Positions 32,528 through 41,220 of a stretch of DNA of 64,000 nucleotides are shown here, one piece after another. The position numbers and the translations under genes are program-made. Position 1 is the stretch's first letter, and every line of letters begins with the position of its first letter. The notes under the pieces are model-generated. The model was given only the letters and a program-made list of their open reading frames with translations. It had not been told where the DNA came from and searched no databases. The DNA is from an uncultured Mediterraneibacter sp. (GTDB lineage Bacteria; Bacillota; Clostridia; Lachnospirales; Lachnospiraceae), in NCBI GenBank assembly GCA_944381935.1, contig CALWMN010000003.1:145534-209533 (forward strand). Direction: 5' to 3'.

Positions 32528-34057
32528 ATGGCAAGACCGATCATGATACAGGGCACGATGTCCAATGCGGGAAAAAGCATCCTTGCAGGAGGGCTCTGCC
32601 GGGTGCTTAAGCAGGACGGAATAAAGGCCGTGCCCTTTAAATCTCAGAATATGGCGCTTAACTCCTATATTACGAAAGACGGGCTGGAGATGGGACGCGC
32701 CCAGGTAATGCAGGCGGAGGCGGCAGGGGTGGAGCCGGACGTATGCATGAATCCGATCCTCTTAAAGCCGACCAGCGATACCGGCTCCCAGGTCATCCTG
32801 AACGGGGAGCCGAAAGGAGTCATGTCCGCCGCAGAGTATTACCGCCACAAGAGGGAGTATATTCCATTCATTCTGGACGCCTATCAGAAGCTGGAGCGCT
32901 CCTCGGACGTGGTGGTCATCGAGGGGGCGGGAAGTCCGGCCGAGATTAACCTGAAACAGGACGATATTGTGAACATGGGGCTGGCGAAGCTGGTGGATGC
33001 CCCGGTCCTCCTTGTAGGAGACATCGACAGAGGCGGCGTGTTCGCCCAGATTGCAGGCACAGTCATGCTTCTGGATGAGGATGAGCGGGAGAGGATCAAA
33101 GGCACGGTCATCAATAAGTTCCGGGGCGATATCTCTATCCTGAAGCCGGGACTTTCCATGCTCGAGGAAAGGATTCGTGTGCCGGTGCTGGGGGTGATTC
33201 CCTGGTTTGACCTGGATATTGAGGAGGAAGACAGCCTGACAGAGAGGTTCCAAAAAAAGAGAAAGCCGGGACTCCTTGATTTTGCGGTGATCCGCCTGCC
33301 CCGTATCTCGAATTTTACTGACTTTGCCCCGCTGGAGGCGTTAGAGGAAGTGAGCGTGCGGTATATCTCGTCCCCGGATGAGCTTGGGACTCCTGATGCG
33401 GTCTTCCTTCCCGGGAGCAAGAACACCATAGAAGACCTGCTCTGGATGAGGCAGAACGGACTGGAAGTACGGATCCTCAAATATGCGGGACAGGGGGGCA
33501 TCGTGTTCGGGATATGCGGAGGCTATCAGATGCTGGGAGAGGAGATATCAGACCCGGAGGGAGAGGAGCACAGAGGCAGTGTAAGAGGAATGGGACTTCT
33601 TCCCGTCTTCACGGTATTCAAAAAGGAGAAACGAAGGACAAGGGTGAAGGGCAGATTCCGGGAAATTTCAGGAGCGCTTGCGGATATGGGCGGGGCTAAG
33701 ATGGAGGGATATGAGATCCATATGGGAGATACCTGTCCGTCAGGAGAGGAGGAGCCTCTTCTGTCATTTACTGCCGAAAGCGAACCGGACAGTCCCCGCA
33801 CCGACGGCGCCCAGCAGGGAAATGTCTACGGGTGTTATGTACATGGAATCTTTGATGCCCGGATGACGGCGGAAAGGTTTCTGTCCGCAGTTCTGAAAAA
33901 GAAAGGCTGTGATCCGGGGCAGATCCGGGCAGCAGACTGGAAAAGCCATAAAGAAGAGCAGTATGATAAGCTGGCTGATATCATCCGGGGGCATCTGGAT
34001 ATGGACGCCATTTACAGAATCATAGAGAGAGGAATGGAGGCACCATGCGGTCTGTAA
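32528..34057 (+). CDS. cbiP: cobyric acid synthase CbiP (CobQ)
   Basis: Amidates four side chains of adenosylcobyrinate a,c-diamide using glutamine and ATP. The N-terminal synthetase domain has IMIQGTMSNAGKSILAGGLC, FKSQNMALNSYIT, GRAQVMQAEAAG and VVIEGAGSPAEINL. The C-terminal glutaminase-like domain has the nucleophile Cys330 in GICGGYQMLGE and the triad His in YVHGIFD. The 509 residues are full length. It begins directly after the cobD stop, and hemC overlaps its end by 13 bases. Confidence 0.96.
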   Translation: MARPIMIQGTMSNAGKSILAGGLCRVLKQDGIKAVPFKSQNMALNSYITKDGLEMGRAQVMQAEAAGVEPDVCMNPILLKPTSDTGSQVILNGEPKGVMSAAEYYRHKREYIPFILDAYQKLERSSDVVVIEGAGSPAEINLKQDDIVNMGLAKLVDAPVLLVGDIDRGGVFAQIAGTVMLLDEDERERIKGTVINKFRGDISILKPGLSMLEERIRVPVLGVIPWFDLDIEEEDSLTERFQKKRKPGLLDFAVIRLPRISNFTDFAPLEALEEVSVRYISSPDELGTPDAVFLPGSKNTIEDLLWMRQNGLEVRILKYAGQGGIVFGICGGYQMLGEEISDPEGEEHRGSVRGMGLLPVFTVFKKEKRRTRVKGRFREISGALADMGGAKMEGYEIHMGDTCPSGEEEPLLSFTAESEPDSPRTDGAQQGNVYGCYVHGIFDARMTAERFLSAVLKKKGCDPGQIRAADWKSHKEEQYDKLADIIRGHLDMDAIYRIIERGMEAPCGL

Positions 34058-34941
34058 TCAGAATCGGAAGCAGAGAGAGCGCGCTTGCCGTAAGGCAGGC
34101 GGAAATCATCCGGGAACTCATCCAAAAGAGCAGCCCCGGGCAGCAGGTTGAGATCGTCACAATGAAGACGGCAGGAGACAGGATACTTGGCCAAAGCCTG
34201 GAGAAAATCGGCGGGAAAGGGCTGTTTGTAAAGGAATTGGACAAGGCGCTCCTGGAAGGGCAGATCGACCTTTCAGTCCACAGCCTGAAAGATATGCCCA
34301 TAGAGGAAAGAGAGGAGCTTCCCATTCTGGCGTACGGGAAACGGGAGGACGCCCGGGACGTGCTTGTATACCGCCCGGGATTACAGGCACTTCCCGAAAA
34401 CGCTGTGATCGGGACCTCCAGCAGACGGAGGGAGATCCAGATGGCAAGGCTGTATCCGGGATGTACGTTTTCGGGAATCCGGGGGAATGTCCAGACCCGG
34501 CTGAAAAAGCTGGAGGCAGGGGAATACGATGGGACACTTCTTGCGGCGGCAGGCCTCAAAAGGCTGGGAATGGAGCATGTGGCAGGACGGTATTTCTCTG
34601 TGGAGGAGATGATCCCTGCGGCAGGACAGGGGATCCTGGCTGTCCAGGGCAGACAGGGGGAAACCTTTGATTGGACGGAAGCGGTAAACGACCGGGAGAG
34701 CCGGGCGGCTGCGCTTGCAGAGCGGCAGTTTATCCGGACTCTTGGCGGCGGCTGCACATCCCCTTCAGCGGCATATGCACAGGTTGCGGGAAATGAACTG
34801 AAATTAACCGGTCTTTATTATAATGAAAAGACCGGAGAATGCCGGACAGCTGCAATGGCAGGAGAGACAGATGCGGCAGAGCAGACCGGGGAGAGGCTTG
34901 CCCTTTTCCTGACAGGAGAAGGTGCGGACCACAGAATTTAG
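34045..34941 (+). CDS. hemC: hydroxymethylbilane synthase (porphobilinogen deaminase)
   Basis: Polymerises four porphobilinogen units into hydroxymethylbilane, ahead of uroporphyrinogen III. The sequence begins RIGSRESALAVRQAEII. GKGLFVKELDKALLEGQIDLSVHSLKDMP, cut into parts, includes the conserved LSVHSLKD. GTSSRRREIQ follows. Cys237 in LGGGCTSPSAAYA carries the dipyrromethane cofactor (Cys242 in E. coli). It has 298 residues. It overlaps cbiP by 13 bases, so precursor supply is tied to the cobalamin operon. Confidence 0.95.
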   Translation: MRSVIRIGSRESALAVRQAEIIRELIQKSSPGQQVEIVTMKTAGDRILGQSLEKIGGKGLFVKELDKALLEGQIDLSVHSLKDMPIEEREELPILAYGKREDARDVLVYRPGLQALPENAVIGTSSRRREIQMARLYPGCTFSGIRGNVQTRLKKLEAGEYDGTLLAAAGLKRLGMEHVAGRYFSVEEMIPAAGQGILAVQGRQGETFDWTEAVNDRESRAAALAERQFIRTLGGGCTSPSAAYAQVAGNELKLTGLYYNEKTGECRTAAMAGETDAAEQTGERLALFLTGEGADHRI

Positions 34942-34981
34942 ATTATGTAAAAGAAAAAGATAAAAGCGGGGAGAATATCGC

Positions 34982-36568
34982 ATGGATCAAAATAATAAAA
35001 AACATATCAGCCATGATACAGGTTATGTCTGGCTTGCCGGGGCAGGGCCGGGAGACGCAGGCCTTATGACGCTTAAGGGCGCCGACCTGATCAGGCAGGC
35101 TGACCTCATCGTCTACGATGCCCTGATCAGCGCGGAAATCTTGAGCATGATTCCTCCCGAAAAGGAAACGGTCTATGTGGGAAAACAGGCAGGATATCAC
35201 GCTGTCCCGCAGGAGAAGATCAATCAGGTTCTTGTCAGAGAGGCGAAAAAGGGGAAAAAGGTACTCCGGCTAAAGGGCGGAGACCCTTTCGTTTTTGGAC
35301 GGGGCGGGGAGGAGCTGGAGATCCTCGCCCGGGAGGGAATCCCGTTTGAGGCAGTGCCGGGCGTCACCTCATCCGTGGCAGTCCCCGCCTATGCAGGGAT
35401 CCCCGTTACGCACAGGGATTACGCTTCCTCCTTTCATGTGATCACCGGGCATGCGAAAAAAGATGGGACGCCTGACATAGATTTTGACGCCCTTGTCCGT
35501 CTCAGGGGAACGCTCGTATTTCTTATGGGCGTCGCTTCGATGGGGCAGATACTCGACGGCCTGATGAGGGCGGGGATGGCGCGGGATATGCCGGCGGCTG
35601 TGCTGGAGAGGGGGACCACTGCCCGGCAGAGGCGGATCGTCTCCTCAGTGGGGACATTAAAGGAGGAGGCACAGAGAGCGGGCATCCAGGCTCCGGCAGT
35701 CATTGTCGTGGGGCAGGTGTGCGCACTCTCTGAGACATTTTGCTGGGCGGAGAAGAGAGCCCTGGGGGGCAGGCAGTTTCTCCTGACCAGACCGCGACAG
35801 AACATGTCTGTCCTGGCAGGAAGGCTGAGAGCCCTGGGGGCACAGGTGATCGAGATGCCTGCCATCAGCACCCAGGTGATTTCTCCGAACAGGAAACTGA
35901 AAGAGGAGCTTTCGGACTTTGCCGCCTCACACCGGGAAAAGTGGCTGGTCTTTACCAGCCCCATCGGTGTAGCTGCATTTTTCGGGCAGCTTGCGGAGAT
36001 GAAGCTGGACATCAGGCAGGTATTCTGCATGGCAGGGAAAGCGAAGATCGCGGCCATCGGGCGGGCCACAGCTTCGTCGCTCTTAGAGCGGGGACTGGTG
36101 GCGGATCTGGTCCCGGAGGTTTACAGTGCGGCTGCACTTGGAGAGAAGCTGGCAGATCAGGCGGGTACAGGAAGTGATATCCTTGTGGCCCGCGCGGAGG
36201 ATGGATCTGAGGAGCTATTGCCTCCTCTTCTTGGAGCAGGTTTCCGTGTGAAGGATGTCCCGCTGTACCGGACAGTCTGTGAGATGCATCCTCTTCTGAG
36301 ACAGAAGATTGAAAACCTTCTGGAAAACGGTGAGATCGACGCTGTAACTTTTACCAGCAGGTCCACTGTCCGGGGATTCGCACAGGCGGTGGGAAACCCT
36401 GATTTTGGCAGGATACAGGCGGTGTGCATCGGAGAGCAGACTGCCGGGGCGGCAGCAGAATACGGGATGGAAACCGTGATTTCAGACGAGGCGTCCACAG
36501 ACTCCCTGGTGGAAAAGATCGTGGAGCTGTACGGAAACAGCCAGGAGGAAAGATATGATATCATTTGA
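34982..36568 (+). CDS. cobA-hemD: CobA-HemD fusion: uroporphyrinogen-III C-methyltransferase / uroporphyrinogen-III synthase
   Basis: Bifunctional 528-residue enzyme. The first domain (to about residue 255) is the SUMT type that methylates C2 and C7: VWLAGAGPGDAGLMTLKGAD, VYVGKQAG, RLKGGDPFVFGRGGEE, AVPGVTSSVAVPAYAGIPVTHR. The second domain, from about 262 (RQFLLTRPRQNMSVLAGRLR), is HemD, which closes hydroxymethylbilane into uroporphyrinogen III; its FTSPIGVAAFF, VTFTSRSTVRGF and CIGEQTAGAA motifs are visible. The product is precorrin-2. The fusion is common in clostridia. No precorrin-2 dehydrogenase domain is attached. Confidence 0.94.
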   Translation: MDQNNKKHISHDTGYVWLAGAGPGDAGLMTLKGADLIRQADLIVYDALISAEILSMIPPEKETVYVGKQAGYHAVPQEKINQVLVREAKKGKKVLRLKGGDPFVFGRGGEELEILAREGIPFEAVPGVTSSVAVPAYAGIPVTHRDYASSFHVITGHAKKDGTPDIDFDALVRLRGTLVFLMGVASMGQILDGLMRAGMARDMPAAVLERGTTARQRRIVSSVGTLKEEAQRAGIQAPAVIVVGQVCALSETFCWAEKRALGGRQFLLTRPRQNMSVLAGRLRALGAQVIEMPAISTQVISPNRKLKEELSDFAASHREKWLVFTSPIGVAAFFGQLAEMKLDIRQVFCMAGKAKIAAIGRATASSLLERGLVADLVPEVYSAAALGEKLADQAGTGSDILVARAEDGSEELLPPLLGAGFRVKDVPLYRTVCEMHPLLRQKIENLLENGEIDAVTFTSRSTVRGFAQAVGNPDFGRIQAVCIGEQTAGAAAEYGMETVISDEASTDSLVEKIVELYGNSQEERYDII

Positions 36569-37607
36569 GAGTGATTATACAAACGGGGCGCATCCAAAAG
36601 TGCTGGAGCGTCTCATTGCAACAAACACGGAAACGCTTCCGGGATACGGAAGCGACCGTTACTGCCAAAGCGCACGGGAGAAGATACGCGCTGCCTGCGG
36701 CTGCCCGGACGCGGATGTGTTTTTCCTTGTGGGAGGGACACAGACCAATGCTGTTGTGATCGATGCGGTCTTAAACAGGTATGAAGGGGCCGTGGCGGCG
36801 GATACCGGACATGTTGCGGTCCATGAGGCAGGGGCAGTGGAATTTACAGGGCATAAAGTGCTTACACTGCCCCAGCATGGAGGAAAGATCGGTCCGGGGG
36901 AGCTGGAGCAGTATCTCGCCGGGTTCTATCAGGATGCGAACCATGCGCACATGGTATTTCCGGGAATGGTTTATCTTACCCATCCGACCGAGCTTGGGAC
37001 ACTGTACACGAAAGAGGAGCTTGAACAGATCGCCGGCATATGCCGGTCGTATGAGATTCCCCTGTTTTTGGACGGGGCACGCCTTGGATATGGACTGATG
37101 AGCCGGGATACCGATGTGGCATTGACCGATGTGGCAGCGCTGTGCGATGTGTTTTACATCGGCGGGACGAAGGTTGGAGCCCTGTGCGGGGAGGCGGTTG
37201 TGTTTACCGGGAAAGCCCCGGAGCACTTTATGACTTCTGTGAAACAGCACGGCGCTCTTCTGGCAAAGGGAAGGCTTCTGGGCGTTCAGTTTGACGCGCT
37301 GTTCACGGATAACCTGTATTTCGATATCGGCAGGCACGGGATCGAGATGGCAGAGGAGCTGAAGAAGGTTTTTTCGGAAAACGGATACCGGTTTGCATGG
37401 GAGTCGCCGACGAACCAGCAGTTCGTCATTCTGGAAAACGAAGAGATGGAGAGGCTTGGAAGGCAGGTGTCATTTGATTTCTGGGAGAAGGCGGATGAAA
37501 CGCACACTGTGGCCAGGTTCGCGACAAGCTGGGCGACGGAAAAGGAAGACATAGAAGAACTCAGAGAACTGCTTCGGGCAGGGAAAAACGTTAAGAAGGA
37601 AGCGTAG
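36555..37607 (+). CDS. ltaE: low-specificity L-threonine aldolase family protein
   Basis: Pyridoxal-phosphate enzyme of the beta-eliminating lyase group, 350 residues, expected to split threonine into glycine and acetaldehyde. The N-terminus FESDYTNGAHPKVLERL, then FLVGGTQTNAVVI, HVAVHEAGAVE, LDGARLGYGL and the cofactor lysine in YIGGTKVGALCGEA are typical. It overlaps the cobA-hemD gene by 14 bases and is followed after six by the permease gene. Threonine is also the source of the aminopropanol arm of cobalamin, which may explain its place, but this is inference. Confidence 0.88.
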   Translation: MISFESDYTNGAHPKVLERLIATNTETLPGYGSDRYCQSAREKIRAACGCPDADVFFLVGGTQTNAVVIDAVLNRYEGAVAADTGHVAVHEAGAVEFTGHKVLTLPQHGGKIGPGELEQYLAGFYQDANHAHMVFPGMVYLTHPTELGTLYTKEELEQIAGICRSYEIPLFLDGARLGYGLMSRDTDVALTDVAALCDVFYIGGTKVGALCGEAVVFTGKAPEHFMTSVKQHGALLAKGRLLGVQFDALFTDNLYFDIGRHGIEMAEELKKVFSENGYRFAWESPTNQQFVILENEEMERLGRQVSFDFWEKADETHTVARFATSWATEKEDIEELRELLRAGKNVKKEA

Positions 37608-37613
37608 AAGATT

Positions 37614-38540
37614 ATGGCACGATATATACTCAAACGGATCCTGACCGGAATCATCGCCCTGTTTGTACTGGCGGCGGTGACGTTCTTTCTTGTCCGCCTG
37701 ATACCGGGAAGCCCCTTTCAGAGCGCAGCGACGTCCTCTTCCGTGGTGGAGGCGGTGGAGAGGGAGTACGGACTTGACCGCCCGCTTTTCGAGCAGTTCC
37801 TGTCCTATATGGGAAAGCTTCTGCGGGGGAATTTCGGTATTTCCTATTCCAATCCCGGGGTGAGCGTCACGGAAATTATCTGGAGGACATGGCCGGTCAC
37901 AGCGTCTCTTGGGACAGCGGCCCTTGTCGTTTCGCTTCTGGCTGGCACAGGGCTTGGCACCCTTCTGGCTGTGTCAAAGAGCAGGGGCATCCAGCGGATT
38001 ATATCCGGCGGGGCAATGCTGGCGTCAGGGATTCCGGGGTTCGCCCTGGCTGTCATCCTTCTGCTGGTATTCTCCGTCAGGCTGAACTGGTTCCCGTCCT
38101 CCGGCCTGTCTTCCCCGCTCCACTACGTCCTTCCGGTCACGGCACTGTCCCTGTACCCTGCAGCGGTGATCACCCGGCTTACAGGTAATGCACTGAGGGC
38201 AGAACTGCAGAAGGAGTATGTGCTTTTCGCACGGGCGAAGGGGCTGGGGGAAACCAGGACCCTGTGGACACATGCAATGAAGCACGCATGCCGTCCTGTA
38301 CTTGGATATATTGGCCCCGCATCGGCATTTCTGCTCACGGGAAGTTTTGTGGTGGAGAGCATTTTTACGATCCCGGGAATCGGAAGGGAGTTTGTCAATT
38401 CCATAACGGGACGGGATTATACGCTCATACTGGGATTGACAGTGTTCATGGGGACGGTGGTCATTGTGGTCAATCTGATCGCAGACCTTCTGGGAGCATG
38501 GCTTGACCCGGAGATGAGGCGCGCATACAGGGAATCCTGA
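37614..38540 (+). CDS. ABC transporter permease (OppB/DppB/NikB type)
   Basis: First membrane subunit of a peptide/nickel-type importer, 308 residues. The N-terminus MARYILKRILTGIIALFVLA and FFLVRLIPGSPF form the usual start. The EAA-like loop reads YVLFARAKGLGETRTLWTHAMKHA. The C-terminus contains FVVESIFTIPGIGREFVNSI. Five or six membrane segments are seen. It is the first gene of a complete importer that continues the cobalamin run with a six-base gap. Peptides, nickel, heme and 5-aminolevulinate are all carried by relatives. Confidence 0.92.
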   Translation: MARYILKRILTGIIALFVLAAVTFFLVRLIPGSPFQSAATSSSVVEAVEREYGLDRPLFEQFLSYMGKLLRGNFGISYSNPGVSVTEIIWRTWPVTASLGTAALVVSLLAGTGLGTLLAVSKSRGIQRIISGGAMLASGIPGFALAVILLLVFSVRLNWFPSSGLSSPLHYVLPVTALSLYPAAVITRLTGNALRAELQKEYVLFARAKGLGETRTLWTHAMKHACRPVLGYIGPASAFLLTGSFVVESIFTIPGIGREFVNSITGRDYTLILGLTVFMGTVVIVVNLIADLLGAWLDPEMRRAYRES

Positions 38541-38590
38541 ACTGAAGAGCAGGAAGAGGCACAGGAATACACAGGAAGGGAGCCGGTACA

Positions 38591-39427
38591 GTGGCAAAAG
38601 CGATATGGAAGTACATAAGAAAAGACAGGCAGGCAGCGGCAGGGTGTGTGATTCTGGGCGCATGGATCTTTCTGGCAGTGCTGGTACCGTTTTTCGGACC
38701 ATACTCATATACGGACCAGAACGCGGCGATACAGAATCAGGGGATCTCAATTCTTCACTGGTTCGGAACAGACAAGTTCGGACGCGATATCTTTGCGCGG
38801 GTCTGGTATGGCGCCGGGATCAGCCTGGTCATCGGACTGGCCAGCGCGCTGATCAACGGATGCATCGGTGCCGCATACGGCGCAGTATCCGGTTATGCGG
38901 GAAAGCGCACAGATCTGATCCTGATGCGGGCGGCGGACATCATTGCCTCGGTTCCCTCCATGCTCTATGTCATTCTTATCACCCTTGTGCTCGGGGCAGG
39001 GGTCGTGAGTATGATCCTCGGACTGTGCATTTCCGGGTGGATTGAGACGGCAAGGATCGCAAGGGGGGAGATCCTGCACCTAAAAGAGTCCGATTTTGCA
39101 CTTGCTGCCCGGCTGGGCGGCGCCAGCCCCTTCCGTATACTCATCAGGCACCTCCTTCCGAACGCGTCAGGGCCGATCCTTGTAAATGTTGTTTTCCTGA
39201 TACCACAGGCAGTTTTTACAGAGGCCTTTTTAAGCTTTCTCGGGGTGGGTCTTGCAGCACCGGCGGCGAGCCTGGGAACAATCATCCGGGAGGCGAGAAC
39301 CCAGATGCTTCTCTACCCATCCCAGATGATATGCCCGCTTGTAGTGCTGTGCGTGATGCTGCTGGGACTGAACATGCTTGGAAGCGCGCTGGAACGCAGA
39401 TTCGGAAGACCGGAAGGGGGAGGCTGA
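38591..39427 (+). CDS. ABC transporter permease (OppC/DppC/NikC type)
   Basis: Second membrane subunit of the same importer, 278 residues. The family stretch HWFGTDKFGRDIFARVWYGA follows the first membrane helix. The ATPase-contact loop includes DFALAARLGGASPFRILIRH, and the end has EAFLSFLGVGLAAPAASLG. It starts with GTG, with AAGGGAG upstream. The ATPase gene starts one base after its stop. Confidence 0.92.
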   Translation: MAKAIWKYIRKDRQAAAGCVILGAWIFLAVLVPFFGPYSYTDQNAAIQNQGISILHWFGTDKFGRDIFARVWYGAGISLVIGLASALINGCIGAAYGAVSGYAGKRTDLILMRAADIIASVPSMLYVILITLVLGAGVVSMILGLCISGWIETARIARGEILHLKESDFALAARLGGASPFRILIRHLLPNASGPILVNVVFLIPQAVFTEAFLSFLGVGLAAPAASLGTIIREARTQMLLYPSQMICPLVVLCVMLLGLNMLGSALERRFGRPEGGG

Positions 39428-39428
39428 A

Positions 39429-41195
39429 ATGAGCATACTGGATGTACAGAATTTAAGAGTCAGGTACCATGAGGGGAAAGCAGACGGCGATGTGTTAAAG
39501 GGCGTCAGCTTTTCTGTGGAAAAGGGGGAGACGGTCGGGATCATCGGGGAATCCGGTTCGGGAAAGAGCACGGCAATGCTGGCTGTGATGGGACTTCTCG
39601 ATGCAAAGGCGCGGGTCTTGTCAGACCATATCCTGGTCGGAGGCGGGAAACCTTGTCCGGGAAAGAATATCGCGATGGTGTTTCAGGATTCCCTGAACTG
39701 CCTCAATCCTTCTGTCAAGATCGGACGGCAGGTGGCAGAGACTGTCCGTGCCAGGAGAAAATGCAGCAGAAAAGAGGCGGCGCTAAGGACAGAAGAACTT
39801 CTTGATACAGTAGGGATCCGAAGTCCAAAACTTCGGATGGAGCAGTATCCCTTTGAGCTGTCCGGCGGGATGCGCCAGAGGGTGGTGATTGCCATTGCGC
39901 TTGCCTGTGAACCACAGATCATCCTGGCGGATGAACCTACAACTGCGCTGGATGCGGCAGTGCAGGCTCAGATCATCCTTCTGCTGAAAAGAATTGTGCG
40001 TAAGACGGATACCTCCCTGCTCTTGGTCAGCCATGACCCGGGAGTGACAGCGGCGCTGTGCAGCAGGGTGTATGTGATGAGAAAAGGGCAGATGGTTGAG
40101 AGCGGAACAGCGGAGGATGTCTTTTATTTTCCGAAGGAAGAGTACACAAAGCGGCTCCTTGGGGACAGGATCGGCAAGGGATACAAGGCCGGGGAAGAAC
40201 CGTGCGGCGATCCTCTGGTCTGCGTGAGGAATGTGACGAAAGAATACGACACAAAGGAAGGGATATACGACATTTCCCTGGACATCGGAGAAGGGGAGAC
40301 TGTCGCCATTGCAGGGGAGAGCGGAAGCGGGAAAACAACGCTCGCCAGGGTGATTACAGGACTTTTAGAAGCGGATGCGGGTCATCTGTACTACAGAGGG
40401 CAGGAACTGGATGGATCCCTGAGAAAGACACTGGGCAGAGGAAAGTTCCAGATGGTTTTCCAGGATCCGTACGGATCGCTGAATCCCGTGCTTACAGCAG
40501 GCCAGGCTCTTGATGAGAGCCTGCGCCCCATCGTGAGGGGAGAGCCTGCGCTTCGCAGAAGGAAGGTGGAGGCAATGCTCGCCCTGGTCGGGTTAAGCGC
40601 AAAGGATGCGGGAAAATACCCGTCTGAGTTTTCCGGGGGAGAGCGGCAGCGGATCGGGCTTGCCCGCGCCCTGATCGCAAAACCGGATCTTCTGGTGTGC
40701 GACGAAGCGCTCTCTGCTTTGGATACCCGGACCCGGGAGCAGATACTGGAGCTGTTGAAAACAGTGCGGGAAAAGGAAAGGCTATCCTGCCTGTTTATCT
40801 CCCATGACCTGCATGCAGTGCGCCGCATCAGCAGCCGGGTGGGGGTGATGTATGGGGGAAGGCTTGCGGAACTGGGGAGGACGAAAGATATCTGTTCCGA
40901 TCCCTGGCATCCCTATACCAGGCTGCTGCTTGACGCAGTGCCGAAGGCGGATCCCGTAAGGGCAGGCAGATTCAGGGGGGCTGTGGCAGAAGAAAGAGGA
41001 ACAGAAAAGAGAGGAATAGAAAAAGAAGGCAGAGGATGCCCGTTTGCCGCAAACTGCACATATGCCATGAAATGCTGCGCAGAGGAAATGCCCGGCCAAT
41101 ACAGTTTTGGAGACCGGCAGGTATCCTGTTTTTTATATTCGGAGAAGCACAGTGGAAGGAGAGCGAAGGGGTATACGATGACTTCCCAGATCTGA
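39429..41195 (+). CDS. tandem ABC ATPase (OppD-OppF / NikD-NikE type fusion)
   Basis: Both ATPase subunits of the importer in one 588-residue chain. The first half has Walker A GESGSGKST (Lys46), signature LSGGMRQRVVIA and Walker B ILADEPTTALD. The second half has Walker A GESGSGKTT (Lys302), Q-loop MVFQDPYGSLNP, signature FSGGERQRIGLA and Walker B LLVCDEALSALD. A Cys-containing tail (CPFAANCTYAMKCC) of the kind that binds an iron-sulfur cluster in OppD/DppD relatives closes the protein; in most it reads CxxRCPxAxxxC. ATG 39429 with GGGGGAGG upstream is the start. Confidence 0.92.
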   Translation: MSILDVQNLRVRYHEGKADGDVLKGVSFSVEKGETVGIIGESGSGKSTAMLAVMGLLDAKARVLSDHILVGGGKPCPGKNIAMVFQDSLNCLNPSVKIGRQVAETVRARRKCSRKEAALRTEELLDTVGIRSPKLRMEQYPFELSGGMRQRVVIAIALACEPQIILADEPTTALDAAVQAQIILLLKRIVRKTDTSLLLVSHDPGVTAALCSRVYVMRKGQMVESGTAEDVFYFPKEEYTKRLLGDRIGKGYKAGEEPCGDPLVCVRNVTKEYDTKEGIYDISLDIGEGETVAIAGESGSGKTTLARVITGLLEADAGHLYYRGQELDGSLRKTLGRGKFQMVFQDPYGSLNPVLTAGQALDESLRPIVRGEPALRRRKVEAMLALVGLSAKDAGKYPSEFSGGERQRIGLARALIAKPDLLVCDEALSALDTRTREQILELLKTVREKERLSCLFISHDLHAVRRISSRVGVMYGGRLAELGRTKDICSDPWHPYTRLLLDAVPKADPVRAGRFRGAVAEERGTEKRGIEKEGRGCPFAANCTYAMKCCAEEMPGQYSFGDRQVSCFLYSEKHSGRRAKGYTMTSQI

Positions 41196-41220
41196 CGGAC
41201 ACGGCATAAAGGAGAAAAAC

